A DNA stretch of 59,501 nucleotides from positions 1 to 59,501 of the forward strand of contig JAANXA010000013.1 in the NCBI GenBank assembly GCA_018263505.1. Reading direction: 5' to 3'. The position numbers and the translations under genes are program-made. How positions within the stretch are numbered: position 1 is the stretch's first letter; each line of letters begins with the position of its first letter. Below, in pieces: positions 24,641-32,318 of this stretch. The stretch is from Candidatus Nitrosopumilus sp. (GTDB lineage Archaea > Thermoproteota > Nitrososphaeria > Nitrososphaerales > Nitrosopumilaceae). The notes below the pieces were generated by a model, which was not told the origin of the DNA, ran no database searches, and was given only the letters and a program-made list of their open reading frames with translations.

Positions 24641-25177
24641 GTGATACCATTGGCAAAAGCATACGTCTTGATGAATTGTGATTTGGGTGCTGAAAAAAAT
24701 ATCATATCTGCATTAAATGCAATTGATGGAGTAACTGAATCTCATGGAACTTTTGGACTCTATGACATCTTGGCAAAAGTTGAATCCGATGATGATGAGG
24801 CAGGAATTCAAAGAATTGTAACTGGAACTATTCGTAAAATGCCTGAAATACATTCTACGATGACCCTTACTCGCTCTGAATGTGAAGAACTCTTCAAACC
24901 TGCAGATAAACTTGTCAATGTAATGCTTGGAAAAAATTCTTCTCAAGCTTATGTTGTGATCCATGCTGAAAAAGGTGAAGAATATGAGGTGTTGCGAAAT
25001 CTCAGCCACATTCCAGAAGTAAAAGAAGCAGACGTTGTGTTTGGATTCTATGATGTTTTGTGTAAAATTGAATCACAAGACTATGAATCTCTGGAAACTG
25101 TAATCACAAAAGCAATTAGAGCACTACCTCACATCAAAACTAGCATGACTCTAAATATTATCTCAGAACAAGACTGA
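24641..25177 (+). CDS. Tandem (two-domain) Lrp/AsnC ligand-binding RAM protein
   Basis: Two RAM copies: GTFGLYDILAKVES and VVFGFYDVLCKIES. Confidence 0.93.
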   Translation: MIPLAKAYVLMNCDLGAEKNIISALNAIDGVTESHGTFGLYDILAKVESDDDEAGIQRIVTGTIRKMPEIHSTMTLTRSECEELFKPADKLVNVMLGKNSSQAYVVIHAEKGEEYEVLRNLSHIPEVKEADVVFGFYDVLCKIESQDYESLETVITKAIRALPHIKTSMTLNIISEQD

Positions 25178-25250
25178 GATTATTTTTATTTTTATTTTTT
25201 TTGAATTAAATCTGTATTTCATTTTTAAAATACTTGTAATGTAAAATATT

Positions 25251-25267
25251 TACAAAAAGTTTTTGTA
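25251..25267. promoter_or_regulatory. Perfect palindrome TACAAAAA-G-TTTTTGTA (operator candidate)
   Basis: 8-bp arms with a single-base centre, next to GTAAA-ATA-TTTAC (25241-25253). Confidence 0.4.
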
Positions 25268-25286
25268 TGTTTTTTTAATGTTTTAC

Positions 25287-25359
25287 AACGAGGATATGAA
25301 TGGATAAAAATCCAATATGTTCTATCAATCTGTTCTGCAATTGATAGCATTTCCTCGTT
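25287..25359. ncRNA. Candidate structured RNA: predicted three-way junction
   Basis: Outer AACGAGGA(t)ATG / CAT(t)TCCTCGTT; hairpins TGGAT-AAAA-ATCCA and CTATCAAT-(10 nt)-ATTGATAG. Confidence 0.55.
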
Positions 25360-25447
25360 ATAATTAAGTACGTAAGTAAAGTATTAAAATATTTTTTAAA
25401 AAATATTGTACTAATTTTAACTCATACTGTTTTTTAAAATTGAATAT

Positions 25448-25618
25448 CTATTTTCCAACAAAACCATGCCGTTTTTTAATAATGGCCTTTGAGTCTTTAA
25501 CATCTATTTCTAAAATGTATCCTTTCTTACATCCTAATTCTTTCATGCATTCTTGTGGAATTTCTATTTCAAATTTATTTTCTTACTGTGTTAATCTTGT
25601 TGTTTTTAATAGACTCAC
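25448..25618 (-). pseudogene. AbrB-like domain remnant with an in-frame TAA
   Basis: MSLLKTTRLTQ*ENKFEIEIPQECMKELGCKKGYILEIDVKDSKAIIKKRHGFVGK, read from a GTG start. Confidence 0.55.
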
Positions 25619-25639
25619 ACAATCAATATGTTTCCATAC

Positions 25640-25927
25640 TATCTAATATTATTTTTATAGAATCTCAAAGAATTTTTAAAATTACAAACAATTTAGAATT
25701 ATCTGAAAATACAAAAAGAGAATCTATTAAAATTTTTGATAGATTGAAAAAATGTGATTTAGTTTCTGGTAAAAATCCTGAAGGTGTCACATCTGCAGTA
25801 ATCTATATGGAAAGCATTTTGACATCTGAAAACATATCTCAAAAAAATATCTGACATTTCTGGAATTTCAACAGTAACAATTCGTAATCATTACAAAGAA
25901 TATGGTAAATACATCGACTTGAACTAA
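25640..25927 (+). pseudogene. TFB (TFIIB) C-terminal cyclin-repeat remnant with a frameshift
   Basis: KRESIKIFDRLKKCDLVSGKNPEGVTSAVIYM...SQK//ISDISGISTVTIRN aligns with the TFB at 38904-39812 (KRNSIEMLKKAKKLGGVAGKDPMGIAAAALYL...SQKDISQASGVTEVTIRN); frame changes at the A7 run 25841-25847. Confidence 0.7.
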
Positions 25928-26083
25928 ATTAACAATATTTTGAAATCTGCTTTAAAAATCATTTCTTAAATTATGTGTATATTTGATCCTTAAAAATTTT
26001 TAAATTTTTTAAATTTTTCTTTACATTTGTAATGATTATTCGCATAGAAGATTAAATTTCATTTTGTATATCCTTATGTTGCT

Positions 26084-26251
26084 ATGGTAATTTTATTTGT
26101 GGGACTAGTCATTGGAATAATTTTGATTTTTGTATTAATTTTGAAATTCACTAGTACATCAAAAAATGAGTATGTTCAATTTCATATGAGATGTAGACAT
26201 TGTGGAGATAAAACAAATAGTTTGAAATGTCCTAGGTGTGAGAATCGTTGA
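26084..26251 (+). CDS. Small membrane-anchored zinc-ribbon protein (55 aa)
   Basis: MVILFVGLVIGIILIFVLILKF...MRCRHCGDKTNSLKCPRCENR read manually. Confidence 0.7.
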   Translation: MVILFVGLVIGIILIFVLILKFTSTSKNEYVQFHMRCRHCGDKTNSLKCPRCENR

Positions 26252-26283
26252 CTTTGAAACAGAAATCAAATATTTCATAGATC

Positions 26284-26649
26284 ATGGATTATGCAAAATT
26301 ATGTTCATTAGTATTGGGAATTGAAACCCAAATTAGAGGTGTATTTGTTTATAATAGTAATGGTGATTTGTTAACTGGTGGTATGCAGAATGGTGTTCAA
26401 TCTTATTTACCTTCAGAGGAATTATCAAAATCTGCACATAACACGATTTTACGTTGGAACACTCGTGAATTATTGTACCCTTTCTTAGGATTTGGAAAAT
26501 ATTCTCTAACTGAATATGAAAAAATTAAAAGAATTACATTTCCGTTGGATAGTCATAAATTGCTCGTGGTGGGAACTGAAATTGAAGCAGAACATGATAA
26601 AATAATTAAAAAAATCTTACAATTAATTGAATTGAAATCTAATGAATAA
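26284..26649 (+). CDS. DUF6659-like protein
   Basis: YNSNGDLLTGG...EYEKIKRITFPLDSHKLLVVGTE; paralogous to 28380-28772. Confidence 0.75.
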   Translation: MDYAKLCSLVLGIETQIRGVFVYNSNGDLLTGGMQNGVQSYLPSEELSKSAHNTILRWNTRELLYPFLGFGKYSLTEYEKIKRITFPLDSHKLLVVGTEIEAEHDKIIKKILQLIELKSNE

Positions 26650-26800
26650 ATTCTGTCTTTTTATCTAAAAATGATTTGAATACTTTTTCACTCATTTTCA
26701 TAATTGAAAAATCACATAATTTTGATTTGCATAAATCACATACTATATCATTTGAAATATCTCTACAACCACACGTACAAATACAATATATTATTCTCAT
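26639..26800 (-). CDS. Cys-rich mini-protein (53 aa)
   Basis: MRIIYCICTCGCRDISNDIVCDLCKSKLCDF... read manually. Confidence 0.5.
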   Translation of the reverse strand: MRIIYCICTCGCRDISNDIVCDLCKSKLCDFSIMKMSEKVFKSFLDKKTEFIH

Positions 26801-26808
26801 ATTTCATA

Positions 26809-26919
26809 CTATTCTATATCTTCCGGATGTCCTTTTCCACGTAATGAAAACAATACTATTGCAAGTGCTATTGCTACTCCTGCCGCAGCACCATACGCTG
26901 CCATTCCAGCTTCTGCCAT
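26809..26919 (-). CDS. Single-TM mini-protein (36 aa)
   Basis: MAEAGMAAYGAAAGVAIALAIVLFSLRGKGHPEDIE. Confidence 0.6.
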   Translation of the reverse strand: MAEAGMAAYGAAAGVAIALAIVLFSLRGKGHPEDIE

Positions 26920-27085
26920 ATGTATAATGAAATAAAATTGACAATAAATCTTGTTTTTGAAAACTAAAAACTATCGTTAATTAATTTAAAATAATTAAAC
27001 ATATGTTTGATGAGTATTTTTTTTATTAATCAATGTTGGATTGTGGGTTTTAAGTTTCTATGTTTATTGTTGTTTAAAATTTAAT

Positions 27086-27286
27086 TCATTTAAATTCTGA
27101 TGGATTTTCTATAGGTAAAACCTCTTCTGCAAACATTCTGAATTTTTTTATTTTAAAATGCTTATTGCATAATAGCTAAACTTTTTTGTTTTCATATTTT
27201 ATAACATATAATGGAATTGTTTCACAACCTTTGTTGGTAATTTTTAATCCTGACCACTTACTGAACAATTCAAATAATTCATTCAT
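27086..27286 (-). pseudogene. ORF interrupted by one in-frame TAG
   Basis: MNELFELFSKWSGLKITNKGCETIPLYVIKYENKKV[TAG 27176-27178]LLCNKHFKIKKFRMFAEEVLPIENPSEFK; ATGA overlap with the upstream RAM gene. Confidence 0.5.
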
Positions 27287-27534
27287 GATAATTTTTTATC
27301 CTGCTCAGGAATTGTAATTAATGTTAATGTTGAACGAACATGTTGAATTTTACGAATGTTTTTTGTAATCACATCTTTGATTTTATTTCTATCTTGATCT
27401 TGAACTTTTGTTATGATGTCATAAGCTCCAAATGTCCCTTGCGTTTCTTTAACTGTTTGAATTTTTTTAAGCTCATCCACAACTATTTTTTCAAAACCTA
27501 AATCACAACTTATCAAAACAAATGTTGTTTCCAT
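27283..27534 (-). CDS. Stand-alone Lrp/AsnC ligand-binding (RAM) domain protein
   Basis: FVLISCDLGFE...GTFGAYDIITKVQD...RSTLTL. Confidence 0.92.
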   Translation of the reverse strand: METTFVLISCDLGFEKIVVDELKKIQTVKETQGTFGAYDIITKVQDQDRNKIKDVITKNIRKIQHVRSTLTLITIPEQDKKLS

Positions 27535-27649
27535 AATCGATTATATTAAAAAAAAATATTTAAAAAAAACTGTCTAAATCATTAAAAAGTATTTGATATT
27601 TTTAAAATTTTTTGAACATTCAATAACTTTTCTTTATTATTCTTTTAAT

Positions 27650-27835
27650 TTAATGATGTCTTAAACATGGCATTTGATCTTTAACGTGAGGTATTGGTTC
27701 TGAACACTGACCCCATTTAGGGAGTATTATTTGTGCATCAAAATCTATCTCACCAATTATTTTGGAGCAATCTCTGCATTGTATGGTCCTTGTATCAAAA
27801 ATATTCAATTCATTTTTTATTTGTTTTATTGTCAA
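27650..27835 (-). CDS. Small hypothetical protein
   Basis: 61-aa ORF with a CRDC motif. Confidence 0.45.
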   Translation of the reverse strand: MTIKQIKNELNIFDTRTIQCRDCSKIIGEIDFDAQIILPKWGQCSEPIPHVKDQMPCLRHH

Positions 27836-27946
27836 TAAAGTGAAATATTATAAAACTTAAAATTTGTTAAAAGATTATCTTTAAAATTAAAATTATTTTT
27901 AGTTTATAGAAATTACACTTAATTCTTAATTCATATTAGTTGATTT

Positions 27947-28045
27947 ATGATGAATGCGCTAGTTTATTCTGGTTCCTTAAAAAACTCGCTAATTTTCATT
28001 GGAATTTTAGCTGCTATGGCGGGGTTGGTTTTGATTTTAAAATAA
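27947..28045 (+). CDS. Single-TM mini-protein (32 aa)
   Basis: MMNALVYSGSLKNSLIFIGILAAMAGLVLILK. Confidence 0.5.
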   Translation: MMNALVYSGSLKNSLIFIGILAAMAGLVLILK

Positions 28046-28118
28046 AACCATTCACTCAAATCTCACCTTTACACTTGATTGACAAAAATTTCATTAGTGA
28101 TGCATGTGTATGTTAATC

Positions 28119-28217
28119 ATGAAATACACCTGTGAAAAATGTGATGATGTCATCGAGGGGCCCAATGAAATAGTATATGACATAATGTTACATGAAAAAA
28201 TTTGTGATCCTGAATAA
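28119..28217 (+). CDS. Mini zinc-finger-like protein (32 aa)
   Basis: MKYTCEKCDDVIEGPNEIVYDIMLHEKICDPE. Confidence 0.5.
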   Translation: MKYTCEKCDDVIEGPNEIVYDIMLHEKICDPE

Positions 28218-28379
28218 TTAAATTTGTGGTCTTCTTAAATTTTGTATTCTTATGAACTTTAATTTTTTTTGATTTTGTTCTATTTAATTTAAAAAATTTT
28301 AATTTGTTAACGTATTTTAAAAATTCTTAAAGTTGTTTATCCGTCAAAGTTATGTTCTTTTAAATTACTAGTTACAATA

Positions 28380-28772
28380 ATGTCTGTAATACAAACTGTT
28401 AATGAAAATGAAGAAAAACTACTTAACATGATCTTGGGTGAAATTCCTAGTACTAGGATTGCGATTATTTGTGATCATGATGGCAATATCTTATGGAATA
28501 GCGTTAGAGATAATACTACAAGCTATTTGAACATAGATGAAACAAAGGAATCTTTAAAAAGATCTCTTGATTCTTGGAATAGTCGAGATAAGCTATCTCC
28601 TAAAATCGGGAATGGAAAGTATGCGATTGTTGCATATGATAAAATTAAGAGAATCACTGTTCCGCTACCCAACAACCATCTCTTGTTTGTAAGTTTAGAA
28701 GGTGAAGAATTTGGAAACATCAAAAATATAATGACTATAGTTGATTGGGTAAATTCCAATATGCCACTATAG
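28380..28772 (+). CDS. DUF6659-like protein
   Basis: DHDGNILWNS...YDKIKRITVPLPNNHLLFVSLEGE. Confidence 0.75.
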   Translation: MSVIQTVNENEEKLLNMILGEIPSTRIAIICDHDGNILWNSVRDNTTSYLNIDETKESLKRSLDSWNSRDKLSPKIGNGKYAIVAYDKIKRITVPLPNNHLLFVSLEGEEFGNIKNIMTIVDWVNSNMPL

Positions 28773-28857
28773 TCATTTTTTTATTTACATTATTCTATCT
28801 AATTGTTTTCTAATTTTTTTTTGAATCTAGTAATCCTTCTTTTATTTCACAAATAAT

Positions 28858-29001
28858 TCATTCAATTTGTTCAAACAAAAAAGTTCGCTCTTTCTTTAAA
28901 CTACATGTTTTCTTACTGTGGAATTCTAAACTGTGTAATGCTTCAAAATGATACTCTTCTACTACTACTCCATGTTTTGGACATTGAACTACCCATGACA
29001 T
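28858..29001 (-). CDS. Small hypothetical protein (47 aa)
   Basis: MSWVVQCPKHGVVVEEYHFEALHSLEFHSKKTCSLKKERTFLFEQIE. Confidence 0.5.
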   Translation of the reverse strand: MSWVVQCPKHGVVVEEYHFEALHSLEFHSKKTCSLKKERTFLFEQIE

Positions 29002-29139
29002 TAATTTAAAAAGGTGAAAAATGAATATAAGTGAATATTATAAATAAATTAACATTTATTTAATAATTCTATAAATTTAATTATATATTTTCATATTTAA
29101 TCCCATATTATTAAAATACAATTTAACTCAAAATCGACT

Positions 29140-29379
29140 ATGAAGAAAGCATATGTGTTGATAAATTGTAATTTGGGTTCTGAGTCTGATATATTGCAAG
29201 TTCTTCGTAAAATAAAATCTGTCAAGGAAGCTCATGGAACTTTTGGCGCATATGACATTATTGTAGAAATTGTTGCTGAGACAAATGATGAATTACGTGA
29301 AGAAATTACTTGGAAAATTCGCAAATTACCTTATGTTTTGGCAACTTTGACATTAACTGGAATTGAGGGTCAAACTTAG
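29140..29379 (+). CDS. Stand-alone Lrp/AsnC ligand-binding (RAM) domain protein
   Basis: AYVLINCNLGSE...GTFGAYDIIVEI...ITWKIRKLP. Confidence 0.93.
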   Translation: MKKAYVLINCNLGSESDILQVLRKIKSVKEAHGTFGAYDIIVEIVAETNDELREEITWKIRKLPYVLATLTLTGIEGQT

Positions 29380-29386
29380 AATAAAT

Positions 29387-29539
29387 ATGTCTCAAAAAAC
29401 AACATTACTCTTGTTTGATCAATTAACTAATTGTCAAAAATGTCATAACCCATTACCTCATTGTCATTGTAAATGTCCTTATTGTAATGAGAGGGATAAA
29501 TGTGAATGTGCATTATTTGATGCTGCAACTGGTGGATAA
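29387..29539 (+). CDS. Eight-cysteine mini-protein A (50 aa)
   Basis: MSQKTTLLLFDQLTNCQKCHNPLPHCHCKCPYCNERDKCECALFDAATGG. Confidence 0.75.
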   Translation: MSQKTTLLLFDQLTNCQKCHNPLPHCHCKCPYCNERDKCECALFDAATGG

Positions 29540-29626
29540 AATTAGAATAAAAAATTAAAATTATAAACAAATGTAAAGAAATGAATTTTTACATTTATTT
29601 TTCATTTCGTCTATAATTAATTTAAT

Positions 29627-29773
29627 ATGAATGAGGATTATGCTGAATACACAAAATGTCTTGGATGTAATACCTCATTATTGTTATGTGATTGTAATTG
29701 TCCAAAATGTGGAAAAAGAGATGATTGTAGATGTATTTTAATGCCTATTTGTTGGGATGATTTAGGTTATTGA
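29627..29773 (+). CDS. Eight-cysteine mini-protein B (48 aa)
   Basis: MNEDYAEYTKCLGCNTSLLLCDCNCPKCGKRDDCRCILMPICWDDLGY; same Cys spacing as A. Confidence 0.75.
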   Translation: MNEDYAEYTKCLGCNTSLLLCDCNCPKCGKRDDCRCILMPICWDDLGY

Positions 29774-29776
29774 GGA

Positions 29777-30076
29777 ATGTCTATAGTTGATATGTTTTGG
29801 TTTCAAATTGGGTTTGGTCTAATTGTAATAATATTAATTTCATTAGGATTTAAATCTAAAAATTATAATTTAAAAATAAATGATGAAAATATTATCAAAA
29901 TTGTTCGTAAAAAATTATTAGAAAATGGATATGATAATTTTGAACTAAATTCTATTATTACACTTGATAACCCAAAAACCACTTCAGTTGTTGTAACTGC
30001 TGGATATCAGGAAATTGCTTTAGAAATTGATATGGTTTCTGGGAAAATTCTTACTATGGAACGAATAGCAAGATGA
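29777..30076 (+). CDS. Hypothetical membrane-anchored protein
   Basis: N-terminal TM, then a PepSY-like alpha/beta tail. Confidence 0.6.
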   Translation: MSIVDMFWFQIGFGLIVIILISLGFKSKNYNLKINDENIIKIVRKKLLENGYDNFELNSIITLDNPKTTSVVVTAGYQEIALEIDMVSGKILTMERIAR

Positions 30077-30085
30077 TGTTGTTTT

Positions 30086-30529
30086 TTAAATCAATCTGCT
30101 ATCTTCTTTGATTGTATTTAGAACAATATTGGTAATGGTATTTTCAATATTTGGCATCGCGGATAATTTTTTTACAAAATCACTCAAATCTTTTCTATCT
30201 TTGAATTTTGCAATCACTATTGTATCTGCATTTCCTGTGATATCATAAACTGCAATCACATTTTCTTTTTTTGAAATCTCATTTTCAATTTCTAACATTT
30301 TGCCTTGATTTGTTGTAATTTCAATAATTGCAGTAATGTCGTATCCTAAAAGCTCATGATTAAGACGAACAGAATACCCTTCGATAATTTTTTCTTGTTC
30401 TAATTTTTTCATCCTTGAAATCATAGTTACTGTTGATACTCCCATTCTCAATGAAAGTTTTCTCGCTGATTGCCTTGAATCCGTTAAAAGATGTTTTAAT
30501 ATTTGAATATCTTTCTCATCCATTTTCAT
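30086..30529 (-). CDS. Full-length Lrp/AsnC family transcriptional regulator
   Basis: N-terminal HTH (DIQILKHLLTDSRQSARKLSLRMGVS) plus RAM domain. Confidence 0.95.
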   Translation of the reverse strand: MKMDEKDIQILKHLLTDSRQSARKLSLRMGVSTVTMISRMKKLEQEKIIEGYSVRLNHELLGYDITAIIEITTNQGKMLEIENEISKKENVIAVYDITGNADTIVIAKFKDRKDLSDFVKKLSAMPNIENTITNIVLNTIKEDSRLI

Positions 30530-30637
30530 ATTCTATTATACCTAAACAAATATTTAAGAATATTTGGAATTATTGATTGAATTTAAGATATTTTTGTAAT
30601 ATTCTTTATAATCATCTAATAAATAATATTATTCATT

Positions 30638-31354
30638 ATGACTATGTTATTGAAAGTAGAGCCCGAATTAGGTGAACTACATGAACATCTTAGAAAAAAT
30701 GGAATACTCTCTGTAATTTTGGAACAAAAACTTGATTTTGAAAAAGATTATGCTGATATTTTCTCTCTAGGAATTTGTAATGGAATTGGAAACGTTGGTT
30801 CATTAAAACTGAATAATTCCCCAATTAATTATGTCCAACTTTTAAGAAAACAAGAATTTAAAAAATGTAATTATATGATGGGTGGACATCTTGGAATGGG
30901 AATTCATAAGCATTCTTGGTGGAAATTACGATTCTTTTTATCGTTTCCTCAATCTTTATCGCTTGGACCATTAAACATTGGAACTGTCACTACATTGAAG
31001 AATGGTCTTTTTCATTCTAAAGTTGAAAACTTTTTTTGGAATGGATATGCTAAGCTCACAACATTGCCTCCAGGATTGGTACGAGACAACGTTGTAGATT
31101 CTCTTGAAAATGATCAAAAATTAAGGATTCTAATGACAAAATGTCTGCTTAAAGAAAGAACAATAAAGATATCTGTTTATTCTTCCAAGGATCCCAAATT
31201 TGTTAAAACGAATTCTAGAATAATGATTGAATCTCAATGGAAGTTATTTAATGATCTTCTAATTGATGCAGAAACAATTGAAATGTATAATACTATTGCA
31301 TCTATTCTAAAAAATAAAATATATGAAATGAAATACCACCTAACAAAAAAATAA
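30638..31354 (+). CDS. Hypothetical protein
   Basis: 238-aa ORF, coding-like; no family recognised. Confidence 0.65.
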   Translation: MTMLLKVEPELGELHEHLRKNGILSVILEQKLDFEKDYADIFSLGICNGIGNVGSLKLNNSPINYVQLLRKQEFKKCNYMMGGHLGMGIHKHSWWKLRFFLSFPQSLSLGPLNIGTVTTLKNGLFHSKVENFFWNGYAKLTTLPPGLVRDNVVDSLENDQKLRILMTKCLLKERTIKISVYSSKDPKFVKTNSRIMIESQWKLFNDLLIDAETIEMYNTIASILKNKIYEMKYHLTKK

Positions 31355-31356
31355 AT

Positions 31357-31449
31357 TGATAGTACTCTACTGAAACCTAACGCAAGAACTTATCCTTGTC
31401 TGTCTGATATTTTTCCATATCGACATTTAAATTCAGTTGACTACTATCA
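31357..31449. ncRNA. Candidate structured RNA / long imperfect inverted repeat
   Basis: TGATAGTActctACTGAA ... TTCAGTtgacTACTATCA: 16 of 18 positions pair; inner hairpins GATAT-ttttcc-ATATC and CAAG/CTTG. Confidence 0.5.
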
Positions 31450-31581
31450 CAATCAATTGTATGTAATGATATAAAAAATAATTTGTCAAAAGAACGTACA
31501 ATTGTGAAAATTTTTGTGTATATTATTTACAAAATTATTAGTTACTCTTTGAGTCCTTTTAAACATGAATTTGATTAGTCA

Positions 31582-31719
31582 TTATTTTATATCTTGTTCA
31601 TCAAATTCTATATCTTTTTGAAGTTCTTTTGCTAATCCTGTCCACCATTCTTTTTTATTCTCAGGCATATTTTGAAAAGACTTAATGTTGCTAATAGATC
31701 TGGTTGCTAAATTCTTCAT
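31582..31719 (-). CDS. Small hypothetical protein (45 aa)
   Basis: MKNLATRSISNIKSFQNMPENKKEWWTGLAKELQKDIEFDEQDIK. Confidence 0.5.
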   Translation of the reverse strand: MKNLATRSISNIKSFQNMPENKKEWWTGLAKELQKDIEFDEQDIK

Positions 31720-31747
31720 AGTAATAGTTTAAGAAAATATGACAAAA

Positions 31748-32221
31748 TCAATCTTTGAGATATCTTATATCTGATGTGTCTTCTGATGTTTTGATTTTAA
31801 CAATTAATGTATTGCTTACTTTTCCAAAAATTCTCTGACGCTTCTCATTGGTAAAAATCAACCCCAATACTAAATCAAATGGAAGTAAAAATGCTTTACC
31901 AAAACTGCTGATAATCACTCCTTTCAAACTTGGATTGTTTCCTTCCATATCTGTAATTTTTAGGCTCATCATTTTTTTCCCAATACTTTGACCTGTTTTA
32001 TATTCGAGAACTATCCAATATACAAAAAATATGATGCTAGTTGGAATGTATTGTGAATTTTCTGCCCAAAACCCTTCTCCTACCTTATAATCAATTGTAC
32101 CAAACATCACAAAAATGATTATCGTTGAAATCCCTGAAATTATTACAAAATCAACAAGCCATGCAAAAAATCTATCTGACCACTTTGCTAAAATGATTTT
32201 TGATACATTTGAATCACTCAT
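31748..32221 (-). CDS. RDD family membrane protein
   Basis: RFFAWLVDFVIISG and GQSIGKKMMSLKI motifs. Confidence 0.9.
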   Translation of the reverse strand: MSDSNVSKIILAKWSDRFFAWLVDFVIISGISTIIIFVMFGTIDYKVGEGFWAENSQYIPTSIIFFVYWIVLEYKTGQSIGKKMMSLKITDMEGNNPSLKGVIISSFGKAFLLPFDLVLGLIFTNEKRQRIFGKVSNTLIVKIKTSEDTSDIRYLKD

Positions 32222-32318
32222 GATAGTATTATTGATTTTTAAATTAATAAAATACGTTGGTAATTTAGTATTTTTTGGATGTGGCTCTAGAAATTAATAC
32301 CTCTGTTCCCAATGAAAT

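Noticed and set aside
25287-25359. tRNA gene of about 73 nt
   Set aside because: Right length and a closing stem, but no T-arm/TTC consensus and only two internal hairpins.
27176-27178. Pyrrolysine or programmed TAG readthrough
   Set aside because: No pyl genes seen and no precedent in this lineage known to me. Nonsense mutation is simpler.
24200-31750. Integrated virus or transposon
   Set aside because: No integrase, transposase, capsid or terminase ORF and no tRNA att site found.
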